DNA from: Bacillota bacterium
GTDB taxonomy: Bacteria; Bacillota; Clostridia; Lachnospirales; Lachnospiraceae
Direction of reading: 5' to 3'
Assembly (NCBI GenBank): GCA_023392615.1
Contig: JAEVYT010000017.1
Coordinates: 124,001 to 188,000 of the forward strand
DNA length: 64,000 nucleotides
In this document: piece by piece, positions 41,063 through 50,614 of the stretch
How positions within the stretch are numbered: position 1 is the first letter of the stretch
Layout of the letters: each line of letters starts with the position of its first letter
The notes under the pieces: generated by a model
What the model was told of the DNA's origin: nothing
Database searches by the model: none
Seen by the model: the letters and a program-made list of their open reading frames with translations, nothing else
Position numbers and translations under genes: made by a program

Positions 41063-43096
41063 GTGAAAAATTTGAAGATGTTACTAAAGCCAATCTTTTT
41101 ATCATTGGCCATATTTATTATGATGACTGTGGTTCCTAACACAGCATTTGCTGCAACAGGAGATTTTACATATCAGGCGGTTCCGGATGATGCAGAAAGT
41201 ATTGAAGTGATTGGATACACCGGGAATGATGCAAATTTAACGATACCAATGGTGATTGACGGAAAGACAGTTTTAGGTATCGGTGATAATGCATTTCAAG
41301 GGTCAGACACATTAAAGTCATTTGTTGTTCCCGAAAGTGTTACATATATAGGAATGAATGCATTTAGCAATTGTTCCAATCTTGACAGTATTCGATTTTT
41401 AGGAAATGCACCAATTGTTGGTGAGAATGCATTCTTAAATTCTTCGTCAAATCTTAAGATTTATTATAATCCCAAGAATAGTGGATTTACCAATCCATGG
41501 AATCAAATTCCCTCAGTACCGTTCATATCCTTAACAGGGATACAGATAGACAAAACCTCAGTTGATTTATCAGTAGGTGATACGTTTAAACCGACTGTTA
41601 CATTCGTCCCATCCAATGCTACAAATAAGAACATAAGCTGGACAAGCAGTGTTCCTAAAGTTGCTTCAGTGGATAATAACGGAACCATTAAAGCACTAAG
41701 CGTTGGTACTTCGACCATTACAGCAACTACTGAGGATGGATCACTCATAGTTTCGGTTTCGATTAATGTGATTGGATTACCTACACTTCCTACAGGGGAG
41801 TATGGTAATGCACAAAGCTATACTGCGATTAATCTGTTTTGGAATGCGGTACAGAATGCAACAGATTATCAGATATATCGAAGTAATACGAGCAATGGAA
41901 GTTATGCTCTGATTGCTACTGTAAAGACAACAGGATTCACAAATAGCGGATTAAAAAAAGGGACAACCTATTACTATAAGATTAGATCATTTAATAGCAA
42001 AACAGGTAAGTACAGTAATTATTCTCCGGTTATTACTGCCAGGACGCTTGATGATACAATAGGATCTAAGTTAGTAACTTATATGTCCATTCTTAATAAC
42101 AGAGACAGTGTATTTAAGAAGGCAGTAGCATTACATAACGGTGTAAAAAGTAATACTTGTGCTTATACAGCAAGTGAAGCGTTACGAAGAATTGGTTTAA
42201 ACATTCCTAATGGGACAGGTAGAACTGAGCAGGTAGAGATGCATCTGAAAGCAAGAGGTTGGACGAGAGAGATGAATCTCAATCTATTACAACCCGGGGA
42301 TGTTTGTTTTACTACTGATTCGAAAGGTAATAAGCTTGGCGGTCATTCGACTCATACCTTTATCTTCATGGGCTGGGCGAATAAAGAAAAAACCTTAATG
42401 AATATTTGTGATAATCAGGTACCAACCTATGGTGCAGTTTATCATACCAGAACGATTAAAAAGAGTGAGATTACAGATGCAACGGCATTCTTTTACCATA
42501 CAAATCAAACTGATGTTAGTAAAATCCTAAAGCTTTCAACTAAGCTCGGGGTAAAATCGGTGGCATATAATAAAATCCAGATTAATTGGGAAAAGGCTAC
42601 TAGTGCTTATGGATATCAAATATATCGAGCAACATCAAGATATGGAACATATTCGAATATTGGAACGAGTAGAAGTACCAGTTTTGTGGATTCGAAAGCT
42701 GTAAACGGTAAAACATATTACTATAAGGTAAGAGCATATAGCACTGCAACTCCATCGGAGAAAAATGTTAAAGCGATTACGATTTATGGAAATTATTCAA
42801 GTGTATATTCTGTGAAAGCTTCCTTGCCGGCACCTAAAGTATCATTTTCCTCAACAGTAAAAGGAGCAGTGACACTATCTTGGAACGGTGTTGGTGGAGC
42901 AACAAATTATGAGGTATATCGAGCAAAATCCCCAAAGGGTGCATACTCAAAATTAGCAACCACCTCCAAAACAAAATATACGAATACGAAGCTCACCAGT
43001 AAAAAAACCTATTATTATAAAGTTAGAGCATATCGTCTAGTAGGCAAAACTAAGGTTTATAGTGGTTATTTCTACATAAATGGTAAAGTAAAATAA
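41063..43096 (+). CDS. Secreted multidomain surface protein with LRR, Ig-like and FN3 domains
   Basis: A 677-residue exported protein with a signal peptide ending near AFAA (about residue 31). Domains in order: BspA-like LRR (about 35-150, GIGDNAFQGSDTLKSFVVP, IGMNAFSNCSNLDSI), bacterial Ig-like Big_2 (about 153-237), an FN3 domain (about 240-330), an inserted region (about 335-485) that looks like a cysteine-peptidase/NlpC-CHAP-like fold (SNTCAYTASEALRR, GGHSTHTFIF), and two more FN3 domains to the end. No LPXTG or S-layer anchor is seen. The likely role is binding or trimming cell-wall or host polymers; the peptidase call is tentative. Confidence 0.78.
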   Translation: MKNLKMLLKPIFLSLAIFIMMTVVPNTAFAATGDFTYQAVPDDAESIEVIGYTGNDANLTIPMVIDGKTVLGIGDNAFQGSDTLKSFVVPESVTYIGMNAFSNCSNLDSIRFLGNAPIVGENAFLNSSSNLKIYYNPKNSGFTNPWNQIPSVPFISLTGIQIDKTSVDLSVGDTFKPTVTFVPSNATNKNISWTSSVPKVASVDNNGTIKALSVGTSTITATTEDGSLIVSVSINVIGLPTLPTGEYGNAQSYTAINLFWNAVQNATDYQIYRSNTSNGSYALIATVKTTGFTNSGLKKGTTYYYKIRSFNSKTGKYSNYSPVITARTLDDTIGSKLVTYMSILNNRDSVFKKAVALHNGVKSNTCAYTASEALRRIGLNIPNGTGRTEQVEMHLKARGWTREMNLNLLQPGDVCFTTDSKGNKLGGHSTHTFIFMGWANKEKTLMNICDNQVPTYGAVYHTRTIKKSEITDATAFFYHTNQTDVSKILKLSTKLGVKSVAYNKIQINWEKATSAYGYQIYRATSRYGTYSNIGTSRSTSFVDSKAVNGKTYYYKVRAYSTATPSEKNVKAITIYGNYSSVYSVKASLPAPKVSFSSTVKGAVTLSWNGVGGATNYEVYRAKSPKGAYSKLATTSKTKYTNTKLTSKKTYYYKVRAYRLVGKTKVYSGYFYINGKVK

Positions 43097-43103
43097 TAAA
43101 AGC

Positions 43104-43178
43104 AAAGCCCCAACGTTAATCTTGGGAGCCTCATGTTACAAAGCTGAGGCTCTAAATAATTAATGTTGGGGCTTTTAA
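43104..43178. terminator. Bidirectional terminator between convergent genes
   Basis: AAAGCCCCAAC (43104-43114) pairs with GTTGGGGCTTT (43165-43175), with a second hairpin GAGCCTCA...TGAGGCTC inside. A-run on the left and T-run on the right suit both strands, and the genes at 41063 and 43195 converge here. Confidence 0.88.
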
Positions 43179-43194
43179 TAATTGAAATAACGAA

Positions 43195-45249
43195 TTATAA
43201 TTCGTCCGATAGTATTTGATAGATTGGAGCACCCTCACATTGGGAGGGGATACGGGTTCCGAGAAGGACAGATATGGTAGGAGTTACATCTACCTGACGT
43301 ATTACACGCTCGGTAACATGATTTTGCTTAATTCCCTGACCAGCAGCAATAAAGATCGGTGATACGGAAGTGTCAAAATACCCCTGTGCTGTGGTTAGTC
43401 CGTCACCATGGAGTCGGTTAAATCCTTCTTCAATCGTAAAGAAGATATCACCACATTCTGGACCATTTGTACCAAGTAGTATAGCATCCTTATTACGTAA
43501 GGCAATTCCCACTACACGTTTGCCTGTAGCAGCATCTCTATAGTTATAGAGATCTGATATGATTTGTTCCTCCAAAGCATATTTATCAATAGGTTCTACT
43601 ATTCCGTTTTTGTCCCTTCCTTTAAGATTGACATAGATGTAATTACTGCGAATCTGAATGGCTTTTGTTTTCTCCCAATCTATTACGTCAATTTTATTAC
43701 CGTTTTCATCTTTTTTAAGAACAGTATATCCTAATTCCTCCATTACTCCGGTATTAACACCTGCATATTCACCGAGAATTGGGGGTACATTTTCACCGAC
43801 CAATAAGCCATGGTCGGATACGATAAGTATGGTAACTCCTTGGTCAAGATAGTGAAGAAATCGGCCTAGGTAACGGTCTGTCTGCTCGTAGAATCGTTCA
43901 ATCAGCTCCTGATATACCTTTTCATCGGTGTGATTCCATGGTTCAAGAGTTTTGCCGAGATGCCAAATCTGATGTCCGGCGCAGTCAACGTTATGGAGAT
44001 GACTGAATATGGTATCATAGCCCTCCTGATCAAATAAGTAGTTCAAACTATCTGCTTGCCACTTGCAATAGATATCCCAGGAAGGTTCAAAGATTTGATC
44101 TACTAATTCAGAATCTTCTCCGCCAATTAGGCTTACAGGAGGGATATGACCTACATTTTGAATAACTTTATCGTGAAGTGATATCGGATGCCAAAGCATA
44201 TTATTTGTTATGTCCAGTGCATTGCTGATCCAGAAGCGAAGTGTATTACCATCCTCGCTCAATTCCAGAATCTTATAGGAACGGCAGCAGGGCTTTGTTG
44301 CTCCTTTTTTGGTGGCTTCATCGATGATACCGGATACCATCGTGCCCTTTGGAATAATTGCAAAGGGAGTTGTTTCCTCTTTTGAATGATATAATGATAT
44401 GCTGTCATATATTCCTTCAACATTTTTATTAATTAAACCGTAACGTCGTTCTGCCCCAGCTGAAATTAATATCGTAAATTCTAATGCTCCCTCGGGCGTA
44501 CTATTCCAACCTTCAGCTGGTTTTGTTGGAGTATAAATCATATCATAGGCAACCTTGGCACCAATCATCATTTCGGTATCATCTAGGGATTTCACATAAG
44601 TTCTGATTTCACCACCTTTTCTGGCTTCATCACCCCACCATAGTTCCATCATTTCATCTTCTTCATCGGAGCTTTCTTGCAATACCTCCTGGATATCTGT
44701 GATATTGCAACCAACGCCTGCGGCTTTTTGTGTATGAGGAATGAACTTCTCCTTACGTAGCGAGCTGGATGCATATACGACCTTTTCCCAGTCCATCTGA
44801 GCAACACCCATATTAACAGAACCAGGCTGCGTACCATCTACCACATCTAGTAGAGGGCTATTTGAAGTTGGAGGCCACGCAGAACCCGGCCAATGCCATA
44901 CAAGAGTTTTAAGTCCGGATTGAGTGGTGGTATTCCATATTTGTTCAGCCTTGCAGTTTCTCGAATCCATATTATAGACAACGGCATCCAGGTTATCAGG
45001 AGATTGACGCCAATAACAGGTAATTCCGTGGGTACCTGGATAAGCCCCTGTAGCGAGTGTTGTCCAGCAAGGCGGTGTAATAGTTGGATGAGCTCCAAGC
45101 ATATTTAAATCTTCTCGTGAGGAACCTCTTTCGAGATACTTCTTTATATTAGGGAGTCTACCATCGTTTAATAATCTTTTGGTGATGACCGGATCCATAC
45201 CGTCAATTCCGAGAACTATTAACTTATTAGTTCGTGCCGTTCTTTTCAT
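43195..45249 (-). CDS. Alkaline phosphatase superfamily phosphodiesterase
   Basis: A 684-residue enzyme of the type I phosphodiesterase/nucleotide pyrophosphatase clan. The metal Asp appears in VLGIDGMDP near the N-terminus, the nucleophile Thr region as ITPPCWTTLATGAYPGTHGI, then HLHNVDCAGH and the metal pair VSDHGL, with HGDG near the C-terminus. No signal peptide is seen, so it is probably cytoplasmic. The start is ATG 45249, about 5 bases after GGAGG; the ATG at 45261 overlaps that site. A LysR gene diverges from it. Whether the substrate is a nucleotide, phosphonate or phosphodiester cannot be told. Confidence 0.82.
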   Translation of the reverse strand: MKRTARTNKLIVLGIDGMDPVITKRLLNDGRLPNIKKYLERGSSREDLNMLGAHPTITPPCWTTLATGAYPGTHGITCYWRQSPDNLDAVVYNMDSRNCKAEQIWNTTTQSGLKTLVWHWPGSAWPPTSNSPLLDVVDGTQPGSVNMGVAQMDWEKVVYASSSLRKEKFIPHTQKAAGVGCNITDIQEVLQESSDEEDEMMELWWGDEARKGGEIRTYVKSLDDTEMMIGAKVAYDMIYTPTKPAEGWNSTPEGALEFTILISAGAERRYGLINKNVEGIYDSISLYHSKEETTPFAIIPKGTMVSGIIDEATKKGATKPCCRSYKILELSEDGNTLRFWISNALDITNNMLWHPISLHDKVIQNVGHIPPVSLIGGEDSELVDQIFEPSWDIYCKWQADSLNYLFDQEGYDTIFSHLHNVDCAGHQIWHLGKTLEPWNHTDEKVYQELIERFYEQTDRYLGRFLHYLDQGVTILIVSDHGLLVGENVPPILGEYAGVNTGVMEELGYTVLKKDENGNKIDVIDWEKTKAIQIRSNYIYVNLKGRDKNGIVEPIDKYALEEQIISDLYNYRDAATGKRVVGIALRNKDAILLGTNGPECGDIFFTIEEGFNRLHGDGLTTAQGYFDTSVSPIFIAAGQGIKQNHVTERVIRQVDVTPTISVLLGTRIPSQCEGAPIYQILSDEL

Positions 45250-45449
45250 GTTAACCTCCATTCCTGCGCACGTTTAATGCGCTGAGCGAAAGATTTATCT
45301 TTCACCCTTATCGTCCTTATAGAGCGATATCATACAATACATACTTGTTTTATATAATATACTCATGTAAGGTAAAAGGATAGTAGAAAATAAGAATAGG
45401 GGGTATCGATTATTTCGATGGCACCATACTTGATTTTTAGAGAATTCAC

Positions 45450-45479
45450 TTGACGTGTACAGACTACTTATAGTATTAT
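45450..45479 (+). promoter_or_regulatory. Promoter of the LysR gene
   Basis: TTGACG (45450-45455) and TATTAT (45474-45479), 18 bp apart, in the 285-base divergent region. No further element was recognised in that region. Confidence 0.5.
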
Positions 45480-45534
45480 ACATACTAATCATATATGAAA
45501 TATAGGGTAAATAAAATGAGGCGAGGTGAATATA

Positions 45535-46443
45535 TTGAAATTTGAACAGCTATACCATTTTAGTGAGGCTGTAAAATATAATTCCATATCGGTAGCCGCT
45601 GAGAAGAATTATATGTCCCAATCCTCTGTAAGTTATTCCATTCTAAAATTAGAAAAGGAGCTTGGCGTTGATCTTCTGAAACGGAATAATGCAGGGGTGA
45701 GTCCGACTCAGATTGGAGAATTGATTCTTCAAAAAACGGAGGATATCTTTAAATCAGTAGATGAAATCAATGAAATTGCTAAGGAACAGCGTACAACCGG
45801 TGAAGTAAGTATTGCCTGTATTCCGTGTATCTGTGATTGGATTATACCGAATACCCTCCAAAAATTGAAGGAAAAAACAGCTGACATTTTGCTTTCCGTT
45901 GTAACAGCAGAGAGTGCCCAAATTATCCATAACGTATCGTCTGGTATATCAGGTTTTGGTATATTGATTAATCATGAGGGGTTGGAACATAACAAAGATT
46001 TAAAATATACCCCTTTGTTTACAGATGAATATCTTCTATATGTTGGGAAAAATTCACCTTATTGGGATAAAAAGAGCATAACTTATCAGGAATTTCTTCA
46101 ACAACCATACATTGCATATCGAGATGAATTCAAAAAATATAACGGAGGGCTTTCCAGTATTATAGAGAGCTCCAAACAGCCGAATATCATATTTCGCACC
46201 GATGATTTGGATTCGATTAAAAGTATGATTACACAGAATAATTATGTTGCGTTTTTTCCTAAATATATGTCTCAGAACGATATCTATGTTCAGAGTGGCA
46301 ATATAAGAAGAATACAGGTTTCGGATAGAAAATTGCAATTTGAAGTTGGATATGTGGAAAGCATGAAATACAGAATTAAGAAAATCGATAAAATGGTATT
46401 AGCAGTAATCAAAGAAACAGCGAAAGAAATCATGATAATCTAA
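45535..46443 (+). CDS. LysR-family transcriptional regulator
   Basis: A 302-residue regulator with an N-terminal winged helix-turn-helix (KFEQLYHFSEAVKYNSISVA, then MSQSSVSYSILKLEKELG) and a LysR substrate-binding domain (from about residue 90). The start is TTG 45535, 8 bases after GAGGCGAGG; the GTG at 45526 overlaps that site. It is divergent from the phosphodiesterase gene and runs into an EamA transporter and ABC importer, so it likely controls one or both. The inducer is unknown. Confidence 0.9.
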   Translation: MKFEQLYHFSEAVKYNSISVAAEKNYMSQSSVSYSILKLEKELGVDLLKRNNAGVSPTQIGELILQKTEDIFKSVDEINEIAKEQRTTGEVSIACIPCICDWIIPNTLQKLKEKTADILLSVVTAESAQIIHNVSSGISGFGILINHEGLEHNKDLKYTPLFTDEYLLYVGKNSPYWDKKSITYQEFLQQPYIAYRDEFKKYNGGLSSIIESSKQPNIIFRTDDLDSIKSMITQNNYVAFFPKYMSQNDIYVQSGNIRRIQVSDRKLQFEVGYVESMKYRIKKIDKMVLAVIKETAKEIMII

Positions 46444-46506
46444 GAAAATTAAGAAGATCTATGCGGTATATAGTGAGAAGCATATAAGGAAGGTTCGGTA
46501 ATTGTT

Positions 46507-47442
46507 ATGATACATGGAATAGGAACAGGGTTTTTTTGGGCGCTTGAGACTATAGTTTTTGCCCTTGTTCTTTCAAAGGGAGGATTTACTGATTCACCAC
46601 AGGCTATATTTCTGGCACCATTTGTCGCTGCTTTTTTAAATGATACATTTTCTAATCTATGGCTTTTGGCCTTTCGTAAGTCAAATAAGTATTATCGAAA
46701 GGGGAAGGTGTGGGATGCTTTAAAAAAGAAAAATGGAAGATTGCTTATACTCAGCGGTTTATTTGGCGGTCCGTTAGGGATGAGCGCATATCTATTAGCG
46801 ATTAAATATGTTGGAACTTCCTATGCAGCAGCGTTATCGGCATTGTTTCCGGTAATTGGATCAATCATAGCCTGGGTCTTTTTTAAGGAAAGATTATCAA
46901 AAATACAAATGAGTGGAATTGTCTTTTGCACATTTGGTGTGATTGGGATGGCTGGCTTCTCAAATGGGTCGATGGATAATGTAATATATCTTATATTTGC
47001 TTTAACATGTGCGTTGTTCTGGGGGCTAGAGGGAGTAATATCATCCTATGCGATGAAAGATGGGGAGTTATCCTATGAGATTGCTTTACAGATTAGGCAC
47101 ATGACATCGGTAGTTTGTTATTCCATACTGTTTCTTCCTATCCTAAAAGCCTGGGGATTTACTCTGGATATATTAAAGGATCATCGGATTATTGCTTTTT
47201 TATTGCTGACTGCGCTTTTAGAAACAATTTCGTACCTTCTGTACTATAAAGCATTTAGTATGATTGGGGCTCCTAAGGCAATGTCACTAAATGTAACTTA
47301 TATTATGTGGTCTATCTTATTTGGGGTGATACTATTTCGACAATATCCTAGCGTGAACGAGATAATCAGTATACTGATTTTAATGTTTGGTATTATATTA
47401 GTTGCATTGTTTGAACGAGGAAGAGAAGAGCGGGTGGTATGA
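46507..47442 (+). CDS. EamA/DMT-family membrane transporter
   Basis: A 311-residue protein with about ten membrane helices arranged as two EamA repeats (first about residues 1-145, second about 150-305). Repeats end in the typical ALSALFPVIGSIIAWVFFKERLS and IMWSILFGVILFRQYPS patterns. DMT proteins export or import small metabolites, amino acids or nucleotides by unknown drive. It starts 64 bases after the LysR gene and has an ordinary start at ATG 46507. The substrate is not known. Confidence 0.85.
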   Translation: MIHGIGTGFFWALETIVFALVLSKGGFTDSPQAIFLAPFVAAFLNDTFSNLWLLAFRKSNKYYRKGKVWDALKKKNGRLLILSGLFGGPLGMSAYLLAIKYVGTSYAAALSALFPVIGSIIAWVFFKERLSKIQMSGIVFCTFGVIGMAGFSNGSMDNVIYLIFALTCALFWGLEGVISSYAMKDGELSYEIALQIRHMTSVVCYSILFLPILKAWGFTLDILKDHRIIAFLLLTALLETISYLLYYKAFSMIGAPKAMSLNVTYIMWSILFGVILFRQYPSVNEIISILILMFGIILVALFERGREERVV

Positions 47443-47542
47443 ATAAAATTAATACCCAGTATGAATAGAAAGAGGGTTCCATAAGAATTGGAAATAAGTT
47501 AAAGTGAGTTCAATGATATCATACTATACATACATACAAACT

Positions 47543-48337
47543 ATGAAATGGAGGGGTAAAGCCATTAAGATTAAGAATAAAAACTTTATCATTAGCATTA
47601 TAACTGGGTTGGTAATCTTTATCTTATGGACGGCATTGACGTGGAAAGGTAGAGTGTCATCTATTATATTCCCTTCGCCAGAGCAAGTGTGGAAAAGTTT
47701 CCTCGCATTGCTCGATAAAGGATATAAGGGGTATACCCTATGGGAACACATGACTGCCAGTCTGAGAAGATTATTTATTGCATTTTTATTAGCGGTAGTG
47801 ACAGCAATTCCGTTGGGCTTGTTCAGTGGATATTCAGATAAAATCAGAGCTATATTTGAACCGATTATCGCATTTATCAGACCGTTGCCGCCACTAGGTT
47901 ATTACACAATAATCATCTTGTGGATGGGAATTGGGGATGGTTCAAAAATTTTACTGCTTTATCTGGGAGCATTTGCACCGATTTATCTTTCCTGTGTAGC
48001 CGGCGTAACAAAAGTGAAAGCGGATTATATAAACCGTGCTAGAACCTTGGGGGCAAATAAGATACAGATATTTTTCTATGTTATTCTTCCGGCCTCCTTA
48101 CCGGATATATTTGTTGGCCTCAGAAATGCAATGAGTGCAGCCTATGCCACATCGGTAGCAGCAGAGATGGTTGCGGCAGTGTCCGGTATCGGATGGATGG
48201 TATTGGATGCGAGCAAATACTTACGAAGTGATGTAATCTTTATAGGAATTATTATCATGGGTATTACCGGAATAATATTGGATAAAATACTTCTGCTTCT
48301 TGAACGAAAAATCGTATTTTGGCGAGGTAAGAATTAA
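47543..48337 (+). CDS. ABC importer permease, SsuC/TauC type (start uncertain)
   Basis: Six-helix BPD permease with the EAA region RARTLGANKIQIFFYVILPA and the ITAFIRPLPPLGYYTI-like AFIRPLPPLGYYTIIILWMG. The start is unclear. In-frame GTG 47504, ATG 47513 and ATG 47543 have poor ribosome sites, whereas GGAGGGG (47550-47556) stands 7 bases before an ATT at 47564, which would give the natural N-terminus (M)KIKNKNF. I place the end of the doubt at ATG 47543. It is the first gene of a permease, binding protein, ATPase operon, the reverse of the order at 12687. Confidence 0.85.
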   Translation: MKWRGKAIKIKNKNFIISIITGLVIFILWTALTWKGRVSSIIFPSPEQVWKSFLALLDKGYKGYTLWEHMTASLRRLFIAFLLAVVTAIPLGLFSGYSDKIRAIFEPIIAFIRPLPPLGYYTIIILWMGIGDGSKILLLYLGAFAPIYLSCVAGVTKVKADYINRARTLGANKIQIFFYVILPASLPDIFVGLRNAMSAAYATSVAAEMVAAVSGIGWMVLDASKYLRSDVIFIGIIIMGITGIILDKILLLLERKIVFWRGKN

Positions 48338-48393
48338 GTTTGAGATTAAAGCAATAGAGACAATGTATAGTTAAAGAAAAGGGAGGATTAATC

Positions 48394-49476
48394 ATGAAAT
48401 TATTGAAAAAAATCGTAGTAATCGGTTTGACATTAACACTGGGAGCACTTTTGGTAGCATGCGGGTCAAAAGATTCCACAAAGGCTACAGATACAAAACC
48501 AACAGGTGTAACTGCCGGGGCAAAAGAAGATGCAAAGAATGCATTGCCTTCAGTAGTGAATATAGGTGTAATTGCCGGAGGTCCTGAATCGGCAATTCTG
48601 GTTCAAGAAAAATATCTAGAGCAATTGGGTGTGAAGGCAAATATCATTCAGTATAATGCTGGAACTGATATTAATAATGCAATTGTATCCGGTGATGTAG
48701 ATGTGGCTTGCTTCGGTTCTTCCCCAATTGCGTTAGGTATCGCAAATGGTATCGGTTATAAAGCAGTATTTGTCAGCTACCTTGAGGGTGGTAATATTGA
48801 GGCACTTGTTGCAAAAAATAGTCTGAATGCAAAAAAAGTAGCGGATTTAAAGGGTAAAAAAATCGCAGCTCCATTTGGAACAACATCACATTATGCCTTA
48901 TTAAATACATTAAAGCTTGGTGGTTTATCAGCATCCGATGTCAAAATATTAGATATGGGTGGCCAGGATATCGCGGCGGCTTGGTCTCGTGGTGATATTG
49001 ATGCAGCTTATATCTGGAGTCCTGCTTTAGATGAATGCAAGAAAAATGATGGTACAATACTCACCAATGTGGGTGAATTAGCAAAGCAGGGTGTTATTAT
49101 TCCGGAGATCGCTGTGGCTAGAACAGAATTTGCAAAACAGTATCCTTCTGTTGTAACAGCATATGTGAAGGCTTTAATTAAAGTCAATGAACTTGTAAAA
49201 TCAAATCCCGATCAAGCAACGAAGGATGTTGCGGCATGGGAAGGCATCAGCGAAGAGAATGCGAAGGGTCAGGTTACGGATAACATCTGGGTGAGCGGTC
49301 AAGACCAACTAACAGCAGATTATCTTGGATCGACTGGAAGTATTGGAAAGCTAGCTGATACATTAAAAACAATCGCTGATTTCCATGCGGAACAGGGTAA
49401 TATTGCATCCGCTCCGGATTTATCAAAATTCCAAGGTGCAATTGATCCTTCCTTTGTTAAAGAAGCAATAAAATAA
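48394..49476 (+). CDS. ABC importer substrate-binding lipoprotein, NMT1/SsuA type
   Basis: A 360-residue exported lipoprotein with lipobox LVAC, followed by a Thr/Lys-rich linker. The mature fold shows the NMT1/SsuA pattern (SPIALGIANG, AAPFGTTSHYALLNTLKLGG, DIDAAYIWSPALDE). The APFGTTSHY block is typical of taurine/sulfonate-binding proteins. GGGAGG precedes ATG 48394. It is flanked by its permease and ATPase. Probable ligands are small sulfonates or similar organic acids; the class is clear, the ligand is not. Confidence 0.88.
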   Translation: MKLLKKIVVIGLTLTLGALLVACGSKDSTKATDTKPTGVTAGAKEDAKNALPSVVNIGVIAGGPESAILVQEKYLEQLGVKANIIQYNAGTDINNAIVSGDVDVACFGSSPIALGIANGIGYKAVFVSYLEGGNIEALVAKNSLNAKKVADLKGKKIAAPFGTTSHYALLNTLKLGGLSASDVKILDMGGQDIAAAWSRGDIDAAYIWSPALDECKKNDGTILTNVGELAKQGVIIPEIAVARTEFAKQYPSVVTAYVKALIKVNELVKSNPDQATKDVAAWEGISEENAKGQVTDNIWVSGQDQLTADYLGSTGSIGKLADTLKTIADFHAEQGNIASAPDLSKFQGAIDPSFVKEAIK

Positions 49477-49522
49477 CCTGGATAATAGGGAAAATCACAA
49501 TGAATAAGAGGATGTGTTGACT

Positions 49523-50320
49523 ATGATGGTTGAAGAATTTTTTGAAACGAATAATGAATTGATTTCCATAGAAAATGTATCGCTGGTTTATGATAAGAAA
49601 CCGGGGACTGTTCCTGCAATTGAAGGAATTAATGTGAATATTTATCCGGGTGAGTTTATCTGTGTTATGGGACCAAGCGGTTGCGGTAAAAGTACAATAC
49701 TTAATATTCTGGCCGGTTTTATTACTCAAACCAGTGGAAGTGTTAAGTTAAAACAGAAGGAAATCAAGGGTATCGATTCAGACCGAGGAGTTGTATTTCA
49801 ACAACCTCCACTATATGAGTGGTTTTCCGTTCGTAAGAATATTGCTTTTGGTCCAATGATGAAAAAGAAACCGAAGGAAACGATTAAAAAGGACGTTGAG
49901 GAATATCTTGAAAAAGTAGGGTTGACGGAATTTGCAGATAAGAAGGTGTATGAATTATCCGGTGGAATGAAGCAGCGAGCAGCTATCGCTAGTGCATTGA
50001 TTAATAATCCAGAGATATTATTGATGGATGAACCCTTTGGTGCGCTAGATGCATTAACCAGAGAACAGATGCAGGCTTTAATCCGAAAAATCTGGTGGAA
50101 TACCGGCAAGACGATTTTATTTATTACACATGATGTGGATGAGGCGTTATTGCTTGGTACGAGAGTACTGGTTATGTCAAAGCATCCGGGTAAAATCATA
50201 GCAGATATCCCTTCTGATTTTACTAAATCCTTTGTAGTGGATAACTCGGATGACATAAGATATACGGAAGGGTTTCATCAGAAGAGAAATCATATCTTAC
50301 AATTAATTAACAATCAATAA
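49523..50320 (+). CDS. ABC importer ATPase, SsuB/TauB type
   Basis: A 265-residue ATP-binding subunit: Walker A MGPSGCGKST, Q-loop VVFQQPPLYEWFSV, signature LSGGMKQRAAIASAL, Walker B ILLMDEPFGALD and switch FITHDVDEAL. The QQPPLYEWFSV segment marks the nitrate/sulfonate group. The start is ATG 49523, 11 bases after AGAGG; upstream in-frame GTG and TTG codons are too close to that site. A terminator follows at 50350, so it closes the operon. Confidence 0.92.
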   Translation: MMVEEFFETNNELISIENVSLVYDKKPGTVPAIEGINVNIYPGEFICVMGPSGCGKSTILNILAGFITQTSGSVKLKQKEIKGIDSDRGVVFQQPPLYEWFSVRKNIAFGPMMKKKPKETIKKDVEEYLEKVGLTEFADKKVYELSGGMKQRAAIASALINNPEILLMDEPFGALDALTREQMQALIRKIWWNTGKTILFITHDVDEALLLGTRVLVMSKHPGKIIADIPSDFTKSFVVDNSDDIRYTEGFHQKRNHILQLINNQ

Positions 50321-50349
50321 TAGTGTTAGAAGCAAGATAATATCAAAGC

Positions 50350-50430
50350 AAAAGCTGTTTCTATGCGTTATTTCAATAAGAATGCGAATCGTTCATTCTG
50401 TCTGGAATATGCAGGGAAACAGCTTTTTTG
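50350..50430 (+). terminator. Terminator after the second TauABC-type operon
   Basis: AAAAGCTGTTT (50350-50360) pairs with AAACAGCTTTT (50417-50427) across a structured loop, ending in six T. The rest of the 294-base gap before the sugar operon holds no gene. Confidence 0.8.
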
Positions 50431-50614
50431 TGCAATATTTGCTTGACTTTTATCTGGGTTTTTGTTGTGTTATAGTTAATATATACAAAATGAATTGTGA
50501 ATAACACATTTATACATATACATGTTACAAAAAACCATTCAAGGAAAAATGGAATGATGATAAGATGAAGACAGTTCAGAACTGAACACAAAAACTAGAG
50601 GAGGAAGCAAATCT

